Source of the DNA: Acidobacteriota bacterium
GTDB lineage: Bacteria > Acidobacteriota > UBA890 > WLXD01
Reading direction: 5' to 3'
Length of the DNA stretch: 61,599 bases
Assembly: GCA_029263335.1 (NCBI GenBank)
Contig: JAJCXS010000179.1
Span: 1 to 61,599, forward strand
The notes beneath the pieces are model-generated. The model had not been told where the DNA came from and ran no database searches. It worked only from the letters and a program-made list of their open reading frames with translations. The translations under genes and the position numbers were made by a program. Of this stretch, positions 24,323-33,000 are shown piece by piece (position 1 is the stretch's first letter; each line of letters opens with the position of its first letter).

Positions 24323-25200
24323 AGTTGGCGATCGGCGGCGAGCTGAAAGGCTCGCTGCGCCAGCCGCGGCGCACCCAGCCGCTGCGCCGTTTCGGTAAAT
24401 GCCGCGGTGGGCCCACGCCAACGCAGTGCTTCCGCACCGGCGATGGCCAGGGCGTCCGTGCGGAGCGTTGCCAGTTCACGGAACAGCACGGCCTCTTCCC
24501 AGCCGTCGCGCAGCGCATCCGCCAATCGGGCAGCACCGCGCACGGCCACCTCCCACTGCTGCGCATCGTGAGGGATCTGCTCGAGAAAACCGTAGTGCCC
24601 CAGGACCGTCGCGGTGGACTTGGCTCCCCAGCCGCGAACCCCGGGAAAGCCGTCAGCGCTATCACCGACCAGCGCCAGGTAGTCAGGAATGGCGCACGGC
24701 GGAACTCCAAACCGCGCCTCGATGGCCGCCGCGTCGCGAATCTCGTTCGCACGACGATCGAATTGCACGACACGATCGCCCACCACGCACTGGGCAAGGT
24801 CCTTATCGGGTGTGCACAGATAGACCCGCTCAACGTCGGGGTCGGCCGTGAGCTTGGCGGCCGCGGCGGCCATCGCGTCATCGGCCTCGAACTCCACCAT
24901 GCCCCACACGACAATCCCGAGCGCCCGTAGCGCTTCCTCGACGGGATGAAACTGTGCCAACAGGTCAGGGTCGATTCCCTCGCCATGCTTGTAGCCGTGC
25001 CACAGGTCGTTGCGGAACGAGCTCACGACGTGATCCGTAGCGACCGCCACGTGGGTAGCGCCATCACGCAACAGGGCAAGTACGGAGCTGACGACACCCC
25101 GCACGGCCCCGGCCTCGTTGCCGTCAGCATCCTGGCGCCGGGGGACGGCGTAGAAGTGCCGAAACAGCTCGTACGTACCGTCTACCAGGTGAATGTTCAT
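24319..25200 (-). CDS. 5'-3' exonuclease, Pol I N-terminal (FEN) type
   Basis: 293 residues. The family's metal-site acidic residues are visible: Asp7 in HLVDGTYELFRHFY, then EFEADDAMAAAAAKL, TPDKDLAQCV, and the H3TH loop VGDSADGFPGVRGWGAKSTA. It is a stand-alone nuclease domain without polymerase, about the usual length for this group. It would remove 5' flaps or RNA primers and help repair. Its TAA stop overlaps the TAG of the coiled-coil gene, which itself ends in an H3TH-like domain. It is not obviously linked to the downstream GcvT-like gene, which is 35 bp upstream on the same strand. Confidence 0.9.
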   Translation of the reverse strand: MNIHLVDGTYELFRHFYAVPRRQDADGNEAGAVRGVVSSVLALLRDGATHVAVATDHVVSSFRNDLWHGYKHGEGIDPDLLAQFHPVEEALRALGIVVWGMVEFEADDAMAAAAAKLTADPDVERVYLCTPDKDLAQCVVGDRVVQFDRRANEIRDAAAIEARFGVPPCAIPDYLALVGDSADGFPGVRGWGAKSTATVLGHYGFLEQIPHDAQQWEVAVRGAARLADALRDGWEEAVLFRELATLRTDALAIAGAEALRWRGPTAAFTETAQRLGAPRLAQRAFQLAADRQL

Positions 25201-25235
25201 GACGAACCCCTGAGATTACGGTCCGGAACCCCCGA

Positions 25236-26426
25236 CTAGCCGCGCATGCGCTCCGGCCGGAAGAATGGCGTTTTGACTACGGTGGCGAGCACGCGGCGGC
25301 GGCGATGGTGCACCGTGACCTCCAGCTCGACATGAGACCCCTCTGCGGCATGGGCAGCGTCGAGGGTCGCGATCACGAGAAACTTCTTCAGCAACTTCGA
25401 CCATACGCGACTCGTTGCGCGGCCAATCTGAAGCCCCTCCCGCGAGTAGATGGGTACCGCCTCGCGGCAGACGGTCGTCGGCAGATCGGGCATCAGTCCG
25501 GCTTGCAGGTACAGCTCCTCGAGCGGTTGCCACTCGATCTCGAGGCCGACGACGCGACGCACGGGACCGCGCTCGTGCGCGCCGAGCAACGCCCGCCGTC
25601 CGACGAAGTTCTTCTTGTCGAGCTTCACCGCCCAGCCGAGACCTAGCTCGTACGGATCGTAATGATCGCCCGCCACACGGGCGACCTCTGCGCTCACGTA
25701 GTCCACGCCAAGAAGAATGAAGCCTGCCTCAACCCGGGCCACGTCCATCGCCACCAGGCCACACGGCGTGATCTGCCAGCGGCGCCCCGCCTCGATGAGC
25801 GCGTCCCACACGCGCAACGCCTCCTGCCGGGGAATCCACAGTTCATAGCCGAGATCGCCGGTGTACCCGGTACGGGAAATCCCCACGCGCACGCCCGCCA
25901 GGTCGGCCGTGCGATGGCGGAAGAATCCCAGGTCGGCAACGGCACCGCCGGTGGCTTCGTCGAGGACGGCTCGGGAATGAGGTCCCTGAAGAGAAAGCGC
26001 AGCGATCTCGGTAGAGCAGTCCTCGACCTCCGCATCGAAGCCGCCGCCGGCGCTCCGAAACCAATCGAACGCTGGCTCGACTGCACACACCAGGAACTCG
26101 TCGTCGGCCATGCGAAACACCGTGCCTTCCTGGCGCACGGAGCCATCGGAATCGCACCAGGCAGTGTAGGAAATCTGGCCCGGGACAACTCGCGCCATGT
26201 CCTGGGTGACGATGTGGTTGACCAGCGCCTCGGCCTCGCGTCCGCCGACACGGTATTTGTACAACGGCGAGATGTCGATGAGGGCGGCGGAGTTGCGAAT
26301 CGCGGCGTACTCCGGTTGTACGTAGTCATCGTACGAACTGACGCTCAAGTACCCGGACCACTGGCGCCAGTCGTAGCTATGGCATAGCGCAGACGTTCGT
26401 TCGTGGAAGGGCGTTCCGACTGCCAT
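25236..26426 (-). CDS. Aminomethyltransferase (GcvT/YgfZ)-like folate-dependent protein
   Basis: 396 residues with the three-part GcvT layout: N-terminal folate-binding domain (RNSAALIDISPLYKYRVGG, TQDMARVVPGQISYTAWCD), middle (CSTEIAALSLQGPHSRAVLD, SRTGYTGDLGYELWIP, VAMDVARVEAGFILLGVDY) and barrel (FVGRRALLGAHERGPVRRVVGLE). No gcvH or gcvP is nearby, so this is not the glycine cleavage T protein. The GcvT fold is also used by demethylases that pass a methyl group to tetrahydrofolate. Neighbouring flavoproteins and a Rieske oxygenase favour methylated-amine breakdown; this is inference. Confidence 0.8.
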   Translation of the reverse strand: MAVGTPFHERTSALCHSYDWRQWSGYLSVSSYDDYVQPEYAAIRNSAALIDISPLYKYRVGGREAEALVNHIVTQDMARVVPGQISYTAWCDSDGSVRQEGTVFRMADDEFLVCAVEPAFDWFRSAGGGFDAEVEDCSTEIAALSLQGPHSRAVLDEATGGAVADLGFFRHRTADLAGVRVGISRTGYTGDLGYELWIPRQEALRVWDALIEAGRRWQITPCGLVAMDVARVEAGFILLGVDYVSAEVARVAGDHYDPYELGLGWAVKLDKKNFVGRRALLGAHERGPVRRVVGLEIEWQPLEELYLQAGLMPDLPTTVCREAVPIYSREGLQIGRATSRVWSKLLKKFLVIATLDAAHAAEGSHVELEVTVHHRRRRVLATVVKTPFFRPERMRG

Positions 26427-26590
26427 CGCGTCTCCGCTGAGATGGTGCGTGCGCGGGCGCCACCGCCCGCTTGTTGCCCAAGATCATAGCGAAATCTCGC
26501 CGCCGAAACGCGCGCCGTGACGGCCGGTGCGCAAATGAGCGCCGCGGCAGCTAGACTCGACAGCACTGCGATCTGAACCCTGCGAGCCTC

Positions 26591-28183
26591 ATGAGCCAGC
26601 GCTACGACGCAATCATCATCGGCGGCGGCCACAACGGTCTCATCTGCGCCGCATACCTCGCCCGTGCCGGCCGCAAGGTGCTGGTGCTCGAGCGGCGCCA
26701 TCTGGTCGGCGGGGCCGCCGTGACCGAGGAGATCTTCCCGGGCTTCAAGTACACCGTGTGCTCGTATGTGGTGAGTCTGTTGCGACCGCAGATCATCGCA
26801 GATCTGAACCTGCCCGAGCATGGCTTCGAGCTGTTGCCGCTCAACGGCAGCCTCACGCCGATGCTCAACGGCGACCACCTCATGCGCTGGCACGACGCCG
26901 GCGAAACGCGCCTCGAGTTGATGCGCCATTCGCCCGCCGACGCGGAGGCCTATGAGCACTTTGCCATGCTCATGTACCACCTCGGCATGGCAGTCCGGCC
27001 CATGCTGTCAACGACCCCGACCGATCCGACTTCACTGTCTCCGGCCGCGCTGGCCCGCCTTGCGGACGTGGCACGTCAGTTCGGCAAGAAGGCCGAATAC
27101 CTATACGACCTCGCCAAGCTGATGACAATGAGTTCGGGCGATTTCGTCGAGCAGTGGTTCGAGACGCCAGCGCTGCAGGGCACCCTGTCCGCCAGCGGTA
27201 TCATCGGCACCTTCCTGGGGCCGCGATCACCAGGTTCCGCGTACGTGATGTTGCATCACTACATGGGCGAAATCGACGGTGAGTTCCGTGCCTGGGGCCT
27301 GCCACGCGGCGGCATGGGTGGCGTCTCCGAGGCCATCGCTTCTTCGGCTCGTGCCTTCGGTGCCGAGGTCCGCTGCGAAGCACCCGTGAGCCAGGTCATC
27401 GTTCAGGGAGGCAAGGCGCAGGGCGTGGCGCTGGCTGACGGCGAGGAGATCTACGCTGACACCGTGGTATCGAGCGTCGACCCGAAGTTGACCTTTGAGC
27501 ATCTGGTCGAGGCCGAGCATCTACCCGACGAGTTCCGCAAGCACATCGCCCGCTACCAGATTCGTGGTTCTTCGGGAAAGGTGAACCTGTCGCTCGACGC
27601 GCTGCCGGAGTTTACCTGCCTGCAGCATCTGTCGAAGGCCGACCAGATCCCCTATCTCTCGGGAGCGATGTCGATCAGCCCCAGCATCGAGTACCTCGAG
27701 CGCGCCTTCGATGACGCCAAGTACGGGCACCATTCGCGCAAGCCGTACATGGACATGGTCATCCCGTCCCTTATCGACCCCACGTTGGCTCCGCCGGGCA
27801 AGCACGTCGTGTCGTTGTTTTGCGCGTACGCCCCCTACGACCTGGCCGAGGGCACCTGGGATGATCACCGTGAGAGCTTTGGCGACGCGGTGGTCGACAC
27901 GCTCGCACAGTACGTGCCCAACCTGAAAGACATCATCCTGCATCGCCAGGTACTTTCGCCCTGGGATATGGAACAACAGATGGGGCTTACGCAGGGAAAT
28001 ATCTTCCACGGCGAGCTGACGCTCGAGCAGCTCTTCTTCCTGCGCCCGGCACCCGGCTACGCGGATTTCACCACCCCTCTTCGTCACATGTACATGTGCG
28101 GATCCGGATGTCATCCCGGCGGTGGCGTGATGGGGGCACCCGGAAAGTTGGCCGCCGATCGCATCATCGCGGACACCCGTTGA
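26591..28183 (+). CDS. FAD-dependent oxidoreductase, phytoene-desaturase-like (PYROXD2 type), copy 1
   Basis: 530 residues. The N-terminal FAD motif YDAIIIGGGHNGLICAAYLARAG is followed by KVLVLERRHLVGGAAVTEEI. The C-terminal flavin block MYMCGSGCHPGGGVMGAPGK closes the fold. WGLPRGGMGGVSEAIASSA is the typical COG1233 signature. Despite the carotenoid-like fold there are no carotenoid genes here, so the substrate is probably another hydrophobic or amine compound. It is the first of two related genes with a 19-bp gap, divergent from the GcvT-like gene across a 164-bp spacer. Confidence 0.87.
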   Translation: MSQRYDAIIIGGGHNGLICAAYLARAGRKVLVLERRHLVGGAAVTEEIFPGFKYTVCSYVVSLLRPQIIADLNLPEHGFELLPLNGSLTPMLNGDHLMRWHDAGETRLELMRHSPADAEAYEHFAMLMYHLGMAVRPMLSTTPTDPTSLSPAALARLADVARQFGKKAEYLYDLAKLMTMSSGDFVEQWFETPALQGTLSASGIIGTFLGPRSPGSAYVMLHHYMGEIDGEFRAWGLPRGGMGGVSEAIASSARAFGAEVRCEAPVSQVIVQGGKAQGVALADGEEIYADTVVSSVDPKLTFEHLVEAEHLPDEFRKHIARYQIRGSSGKVNLSLDALPEFTCLQHLSKADQIPYLSGAMSISPSIEYLERAFDDAKYGHHSRKPYMDMVIPSLIDPTLAPPGKHVVSLFCAYAPYDLAEGTWDDHRESFGDAVVDTLAQYVPNLKDIILHRQVLSPWDMEQQMGLTQGNIFHGELTLEQLFFLRPAPGYADFTTPLRHMYMCGSGCHPGGGVMGAPGKLAADRIIADTR

Positions 28184-28202
28184 GGACCCTGACGGAAAAG
28201 CC

Positions 28203-29714
28203 ATGGCTGACTACGACGTCCTTGTTATCGGCGGCGGCCACAACGGCCTGACCGCGGCAGCCTACCTGGCCCGAGCGGGTAAGCGTGTGTTGGTGCTCGA
28301 GGCCCGCGACCGCGTTGGCGGCGCACTGGCCCACGCGCCGCTCGGCGAGAGCGAAGCACCCTATGGCTTTGCCACTGTCGACAATTTCCATCCAAGCGTC
28401 GTGCAGGACCTCGGCCTGCAAGGCCACGGATTGGTGACGAGAGAGGGCTCCGGCACCCTCGTGTTGGGAGCCGATGAGCCTCTGTGGTTGGCCACTGGCA
28501 ATGCCGCCGCCAGCCTCGGTGCCGATGATGCCCGTGGACTGTCCGAGCTTCAGCGCCTGGTCGACGTGGCCGGCAAGGCTCTCGAGCCATTGTTGAGCGA
28601 CGCCCTTCCGTCCGTCACGCCGAACAGCCTGAGCGATTTCTTCGAGCTCGCCGTGGCCGGTCTGCGTGTGCGTCGCGTCGGCAAACGCGACCTACCGGAG
28701 GTCATGAGACTGCTGCCGATGACGTTGCGCGACCTGCTTGAAGAGCACGTCTCGGATCCACGGCTGCAGGCCGCGATCGCCGGGCCGGCGCTGCATGGCA
28801 CCTGGCTCGGCCCCTGGTCTGCCGGTGGCGGCTACGCCTTGCTGCATCATCGGCCTGCCTGGCGTTCCGACTTGCTGGCCCCACCACGGTTTGTCGAGGG
28901 TGGACCCGAGGCACTGGTCGGAGCACTCGAGAAAGCTGCGCGCAAAGCCGGCGCGACGATTCGCACGGAGTCCGCAGTGAGCCGCATTCTCGTGCAGCAC
29001 GGGCAGACAACAGGCGTGCGACTTGCGTCGGGAGAGTCTCTCGAGGCCGGCGCCATACTGTCGGCATGCGACCCGACGACGACGCTCGTCGATTTGCTCG
29101 AGCCCGGTTGGTTGTCGCCGGAGACCCGGCGTGCGGCGCGGACGGTACGCTACCGCGCCACGGTTGCCACGGCACGCTTCGAACTCGCGGCGATCCCCGA
29201 CCTGCCGGTGGCCGAAGCACGGGAAGCGCGCATCCAGATCGGAGCCTCCCTGGTGTCGCTCGAGCAGGCCTTCGATCCGGCGAAGTATGGCGAGGTACCC
29301 GCCGCCCCGACCGTCGAGTTGACTTTCCATCCGAGTTCGAGCGGCACGGTCGCTCACGCCTGGGTACAGCACGTTGCCGCCGGCGCCGTGGCTGACGAGC
29401 AGGGTCGCGGGGACACCCTTGCGGCGATTAATGCCACCATCGAAACCGCACTGCCCGGGTTCGCCAACCAGGTCCAGGCCGCTGAGCTATCGACCGCGAT
29501 TGATTTCGAACGCGACCTCGGGCTCCGCGGCGGCCACCTCTACCACGGCGAACTCGGCATGGATCAGATCCTCTACATGCGTCCCACGCCGGGCATGTAC
29601 GATCACACCACGCCGATCCAAGGACTCTACCTCGGTGGGCCCGGGACCCATCCTGGCGGCGGCATTACCGGGCTTCCCGGCAAGCTCGGCGCCGAGCGTA
29701 TCCTCGATACCTAG
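28203..29714 (+). CDS. FAD-dependent oxidoreductase, phytoene-desaturase-like (PYROXD2 type), copy 2
   Basis: 503 residues with the same plan as its upstream neighbour: YDVLVIGGGHNGLTAAAYLARAG, RVLVLEARDRVGGALA, and the C-terminal LYLGGPGTHPGGGITGLPGK. FVEGGPEALVGALEKAARKAG replaces the more canonical middle motif. Shared blocks such as HLYHGELGMDQILYMRPTPG versus IFHGELTLEQLFFLRPAPG show that the two are paralogues. They probably act on related steps or form a heteromer. It ends 4 bp before the facing Lrp-type gene. Confidence 0.87.
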   Translation: MADYDVLVIGGGHNGLTAAAYLARAGKRVLVLEARDRVGGALAHAPLGESEAPYGFATVDNFHPSVVQDLGLQGHGLVTREGSGTLVLGADEPLWLATGNAAASLGADDARGLSELQRLVDVAGKALEPLLSDALPSVTPNSLSDFFELAVAGLRVRRVGKRDLPEVMRLLPMTLRDLLEEHVSDPRLQAAIAGPALHGTWLGPWSAGGGYALLHHRPAWRSDLLAPPRFVEGGPEALVGALEKAARKAGATIRTESAVSRILVQHGQTTGVRLASGESLEAGAILSACDPTTTLVDLLEPGWLSPETRRAARTVRYRATVATARFELAAIPDLPVAEAREARIQIGASLVSLEQAFDPAKYGEVPAAPTVELTFHPSSSGTVAHAWVQHVAAGAVADEQGRGDTLAAINATIETALPGFANQVQAAELSTAIDFERDLGLRGGHLYHGELGMDQILYMRPTPGMYDHTTPIQGLYLGGPGTHPGGGITGLPGKLGAERILDT

Positions 29715-29718
29715 GCCC

Positions 29719-30180
29719 CTACGGCAGCGGTAGTTCGGTGGACTCCTTGAGCGTCTCGAGCACGATCGTCGTCTTGGTCAATACCACGGTACCCATCGCC
29801 GCGAGTTTTTCGCGCAGCAAGGCGCCGATCTGTTTCGGGTCCGCCGCCCGTACTTTGGCCAGATAGCAGTCTTCCCCTGCCACATGGTGGACCTCGAGCA
29901 CCTCCGGCAGGGCTGCCAGCTCTTCGGCCACCGTCACATCACCGGCCGCCTCGCTGGTCCGTACGTACACGAAGGCCAGCAGGCCAAGGCCCAGGGCGGA
30001 CGGGTCGAGGTGCGCGTGGTAGCCGCAGATCAAACCCCTCTCCTCCAGCTTCCGCACCCGTTCCAGGGTGGCCGATTGAGCCATACCGATGCGACGGGCG
30101 ATGTCGGCGTTGGATGCCCGGGCGTCGGATTGAAGAATCGACAGTATTTCACGATCTTTGGAGTCGATTGTTCTCTTCAT
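29719..30180 (-). CDS. Lrp/AsnC family transcriptional regulator
   Basis: 153 residues. The N-terminal helix-turn-helix is SNADIARRIGMAQSATLERVRKLEERG. The C-terminal RAM ligand domain has LGLLAFVYVRTSE, VLEVHHVAGEDCYLAKVRAAD and the terminal strand TIVLETLKESTELP. The family binds amino acids and wraps DNA as octamers. It is divergent from the EamA exporter and shares its 120-160 bp spacer, which carries a phased repeat. The natural reading is an amino-acid-responsive regulator of the exporter operon. Confidence 0.92.
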   Translation of the reverse strand: MKRTIDSKDREILSILQSDARASNADIARRIGMAQSATLERVRKLEERGLICGYHAHLDPSALGLGLLAFVYVRTSEAAGDVTVAEELAALPEVLEVHHVAGEDCYLAKVRAADPKQIGALLREKLAAMGTVVLTKTTIVLETLKESTELPLP

Positions 30181-30197
30181 GTTGATAATAGTAGCAG

Positions 30198-30296
30198 AAT
30201 CTTCTTGACGCCGGCGATATCGGATGCGATCATTCTTCTCGTAATGGACTTGTCGTCAGAACTATCTTCTGCGATCAACCAATCCACTAGAAGAAT
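30198..30296. promoter_or_regulatory. Phased (A/T)TCTTCT motifs in the lrp-like / eamA-like spacer
   Basis: AATCTTCT (30198-30205), ATTCTTCT (30232-30239) and TATCTTCT (30263-30270) recur in one direction at 34- and 31-bp steps. AGAAGAAT (30289-30296) is the exact inverse of the second. Steps near three helical turns place them on one face, as expected for a multimeric Lrp/AsnC protein. The spacer is clearly AT-richer than its surroundings. Confidence 0.45.
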
Positions 30297-30340
30297 TTAC
30301 CTTGATCGGACAGAAATATCGAGCAAATCCGCAACGTCAA

Positions 30341-31261
30341 ATGCTGCTTCTGGCGGCATTCTTCGTCGTGTACATCGGCTGGGGATCCACGTTCCTGGCG
30401 GCGCGAACCATCGTTCTCACGATTCCACCGCTGCTCGTTACCGCCGTCCGGTCGGGTATCGCGGGGATCATCCTCTTGCTTGTGGCCACGCGGAACCAGC
30501 CGCAGTTGCCGCGACAAGGGTGGGGACACGCGGCAATCGCTGGATCCCTCTTCTTCCTCGGCGGACACGGCCTGCTCATGAGCGGCCTGACCCAGGTACC
30601 GTCGGGCATCGCGGCAGTGATAGAAGCGGCCGTACCGGCATGGATTCTCCTGTTCGCCCGCCTCGCAGGCATAGCCACCGTGGGGGCGCGCCAGTTGGCC
30701 GGCATCGTGGTCGGAATGACCGGCATCGCTTTGCTCAGCGCACCCTGGGAGGTAGGCGCTAGCGCGCCGATCTCCCCGACAGGCTCGGTGGAGATCCTCG
30801 TATCGGGGGCTGCGTGGGGCGCGGGCACGGTGTACCTGCGGCGATTCAGGACCGCACTCCCCGCCAACGTCACCGCAGCCCAGGCATTGCTATGTGGCGC
30901 GCTCGCCAGCATGGCCGTGTCGGGACTACTCGGTGAGTGGAACCAGGTAGCGCGCACCGACTGGACTCCAACGGTCGCGGCCGCCATGGCCTACCTGATC
31001 GTCGTCGGATCGCTGCTCGGATTTGCGGCGTACAACTGGCTGCTCGGCGAAGTCGGACCGGTGACCGCGGGCACCTACGCTTTCGTAAATCCTGTCGTCG
31101 CGGTGCTGATCGGCTGGTGGTGGGCCGGCGAAGAACTCACCGCCCGCGTGGCAATCGCGACCGCGATTACGCTCAGCGGTCTGTATTTGTTGTTGGTCGA
31201 GCGGCGCCCGTTGCCGCCGGCTCCTTTCCACTCCCCTACTCAGGAGGCGATCGAATCATGA
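30341..31261 (+). CDS. EamA/DMT family transporter (RhtA/YedA-like exporter)
   Basis: 306 residues from ATG 30341; TTG 30302, with a weak AGAAG before it, would add 13 residues. Ten hydrophobic segments form two EamA repeats: FFVVYIGWGSTFLAARTI opens the first and VEILVSGAAWGAGTVYLRR the second, with GPVTAGTYAFVNPVVAVLIG near the end. It exports small metabolites, often amino acids or amines. Control by the divergent Lrp-type gene supports an amino-acid-like substrate. It overlaps the next gene by 4 bp (ATGA). Confidence 0.88.
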   Translation: MLLLAAFFVVYIGWGSTFLAARTIVLTIPPLLVTAVRSGIAGIILLLVATRNQPQLPRQGWGHAAIAGSLFFLGGHGLLMSGLTQVPSGIAAVIEAAVPAWILLFARLAGIATVGARQLAGIVVGMTGIALLSAPWEVGASAPISPTGSVEILVSGAAWGAGTVYLRRFRTALPANVTAAQALLCGALASMAVSGLLGEWNQVARTDWTPTVAAAMAYLIVVGSLLGFAAYNWLLGEVGPVTAGTYAFVNPVVAVLIGWWWAGEELTARVAIATAITLSGLYLLLVERRPLPPAPFHSPTQEAIES

Positions 31262-31578
31262 TTGCTCGCACTTGGCGTGGTCGGACCACGAGCGAAGACG
31301 GCCCACGTTATGCCCAGTACGTCCACGAAACCGGTATCTCCGGCCTGCGGGCGATCCCCGGCAACCTCGCCGCAATGCTCTTTCTGCACGATGACGGCGA
31401 GATCATGGAGCACTTGGTGGTGTCGCTGTGGGACTCGCAGGAAGCGATCGAGCGCTTCGCCGGTGCCGACACTAGCCGCGCCGTCTACTATCCGGAAGAC
31501 GACCAATACCTGCTCGAGATGCCGGACCACGTGACCCACTACGAGGTCGATGCCTTCGAACTCGAGCCCACGGCCTGA
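31258..31578 (+). CDS. Small ABM-like (ferredoxin-fold) protein
   Basis: 106 residues, MIARTWRGRTTSEDGPRYAQ. The conserved look is that of antibiotic-biosynthesis-monooxygenase / dimeric alpha-beta barrel proteins: YAQYVHETGISGLRAIPGN, then LVVSLWDSQEAIERFAG. It starts at ATG 31258 behind CAGGAGG and overlaps both neighbours (4 bp upstream, 1 bp downstream), so translation is coupled. No cofactor site can be assigned. It is probably an accessory enzyme or ligand binder of this operon. Confidence 0.72.
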   Translation: MIARTWRGRTTSEDGPRYAQYVHETGISGLRAIPGNLAAMLFLHDDGEIMEHLVVSLWDSQEAIERFAGADTSRAVYYPEDDQYLLEMPDHVTHYEVDAFELEPTA

Positions 31579-32972
31579 TGGCAGCGCTCGTCGAGGACTA
31601 CTTGGCGGCCAGAGAGGAGACCTTCCTCGTCCAGTTGATGGAATGGCTCCGAGTGCCCAGCATCAGCACGGATTCCGAGCATGCTGGTGATGTGCGGGCG
31701 GCTGCGGATTGGCTCGTCACGCATCTGCGTGACCTTGGGTTGTCCGCGAACCTCGTGGAGACCGCCGGCCATCCAGCGGTCCTCGGCGAGCTCCTGCAGG
31801 CTGGCCCCGATGCACCCACGGTCCTGATCTACGGACACTACGACGTGCAGCCTGCTGCTCTGGCCGAAGGCTGGAGCCGGGAACCGTTCGATCCGTGGGT
31901 GGTGAACGATCGCCTGTACGGGCGTGGCACCACCGACGACAAGGGACAGGTGTTCATGCACGTGAAGGCCCTCGAAGCGCTGCTCGAACTCGAGGGTCAG
32001 CTGCCGGTCAACGTGCGGCTCCTCATCGAGGGCGAAGAAGAGATCGGCAGTCCGTCATTCGCTCGCCTGTTCGAAGAGCATGCCGACCGCCTGGCGGCAG
32101 ACGTGGTGCTGATCTCCGACTCGCCCTTCCTCGAGATGGGGGTCCCGGCGATATACGGGTCGACGCGTGGCCTCGTCGGTCTGGAAGTTGAGGTCACGGG
32201 CCCGCCAACAGATCTACATTCCGGTGTCTTCGGCGGCGCGGTCCTGAACCCCGCAAACGTTCTGGCGCGCATGCTGGCGCACCTACACGATGATGATGGT
32301 CGGATCTCTGTTCCGGACCTGTACGGCCGCGTGATCGAGGGCGAGCTGACGGCCGAAGGCTCCGGACTCAGGGCGACTGAGGCTGGCCAGTTGTGGGACT
32401 GGTTGGTCACCGCAGCCGGCGATGCGGTTGGCGGTGAAACTAACACCACCGTGCAGGAGCGCCTCTGGCACAGGCCCGCACTGGACGTTCATGGAATCGA
32501 AGCTGGATACACGGGCGCAGGCTTCAAAGCCATCGTGCCGCGCTCGGCGCGGGCAACGCTGAGCTGTCGGCTGACCGCCAACCAGGACCCGGACGAGATC
32601 GGCAGGGCGATCGGCAATCACCTGCTGACGACAGCTCCGGAAGGCGTCACGGTGCACGTACGAACCCTGTCGCAATGCTCACCCTGGCGCGCCGACATGT
32701 CCCATGCAGCCTATTCAAAGGTCGCTGCAGCGCTGCAAGCGGCGTTCGGAGCTGCTCCGATCGTGGCCGGTGGGGGAGGGTCCATCGGCGTGCTACCGAT
32801 TCTGCAGCAACAGCTCGCGGCTCCCATCGTCCTAGCCGGCTTCGGCTCCCCCGGCGAGAACGCGCACGGACCTGACGAGTGGTTGAGCCTCGATCATTTT
32901 CGCCGAGGCATACAGTCGCTGGTGGAGATTCTTCGTAGCCTGGCGACGGTCGACGTGCAGAGGTCGTTCTGA
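31578..32972 (+). CDS. M20 family metallopeptidase (dipeptidase-like)
   Basis: 464 residues. The metal-site motifs are LIYGHYDVQPA, RGTTDDKGQVFMHVKALEA and LIEGEEEIGSPSF. The dimerisation/lid domain spans about residues 195-360 (VGLEVEVTGPPTDLHSGVFGG). The C-terminal part holds the last ligands near GFGSPGENAHGPDEWL. It removes amino acids from dipeptides or N-acyl groups, using two zinc ions. It is translationally coupled to the ABM-like gene, and with the exporter forms an Lrp-controlled peptide or amide set. Confidence 0.9.
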   Translation: MAALVEDYLAAREETFLVQLMEWLRVPSISTDSEHAGDVRAAADWLVTHLRDLGLSANLVETAGHPAVLGELLQAGPDAPTVLIYGHYDVQPAALAEGWSREPFDPWVVNDRLYGRGTTDDKGQVFMHVKALEALLELEGQLPVNVRLLIEGEEEIGSPSFARLFEEHADRLAADVVLISDSPFLEMGVPAIYGSTRGLVGLEVEVTGPPTDLHSGVFGGAVLNPANVLARMLAHLHDDDGRISVPDLYGRVIEGELTAEGSGLRATEAGQLWDWLVTAAGDAVGGETNTTVQERLWHRPALDVHGIEAGYTGAGFKAIVPRSARATLSCRLTANQDPDEIGRAIGNHLLTTAPEGVTVHVRTLSQCSPWRADMSHAAYSKVAAALQAAFGAAPIVAGGGGSIGVLPILQQQLAAPIVLAGFGSPGENAHGPDEWLSLDHFRRGIQSLVEILRSLATVDVQRSF

Positions 32973-33000
32973 AGGAGACCTCGATTAGACGAACGTTCGG

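Noticed and set aside
25236..26426. Glycine cleavage T protein
   Set aside because: The fold is right but gcvH and gcvP are absent and the neighbours are oxidoreductases, so only a GcvT-like label is supported.
26591..29714. Carotenoid desaturase pair (crtI type)
   Set aside because: No phytoene synthase, cyclase or other carotenoid gene is nearby, and the sequence blocks fit the PYROXD2 group better.
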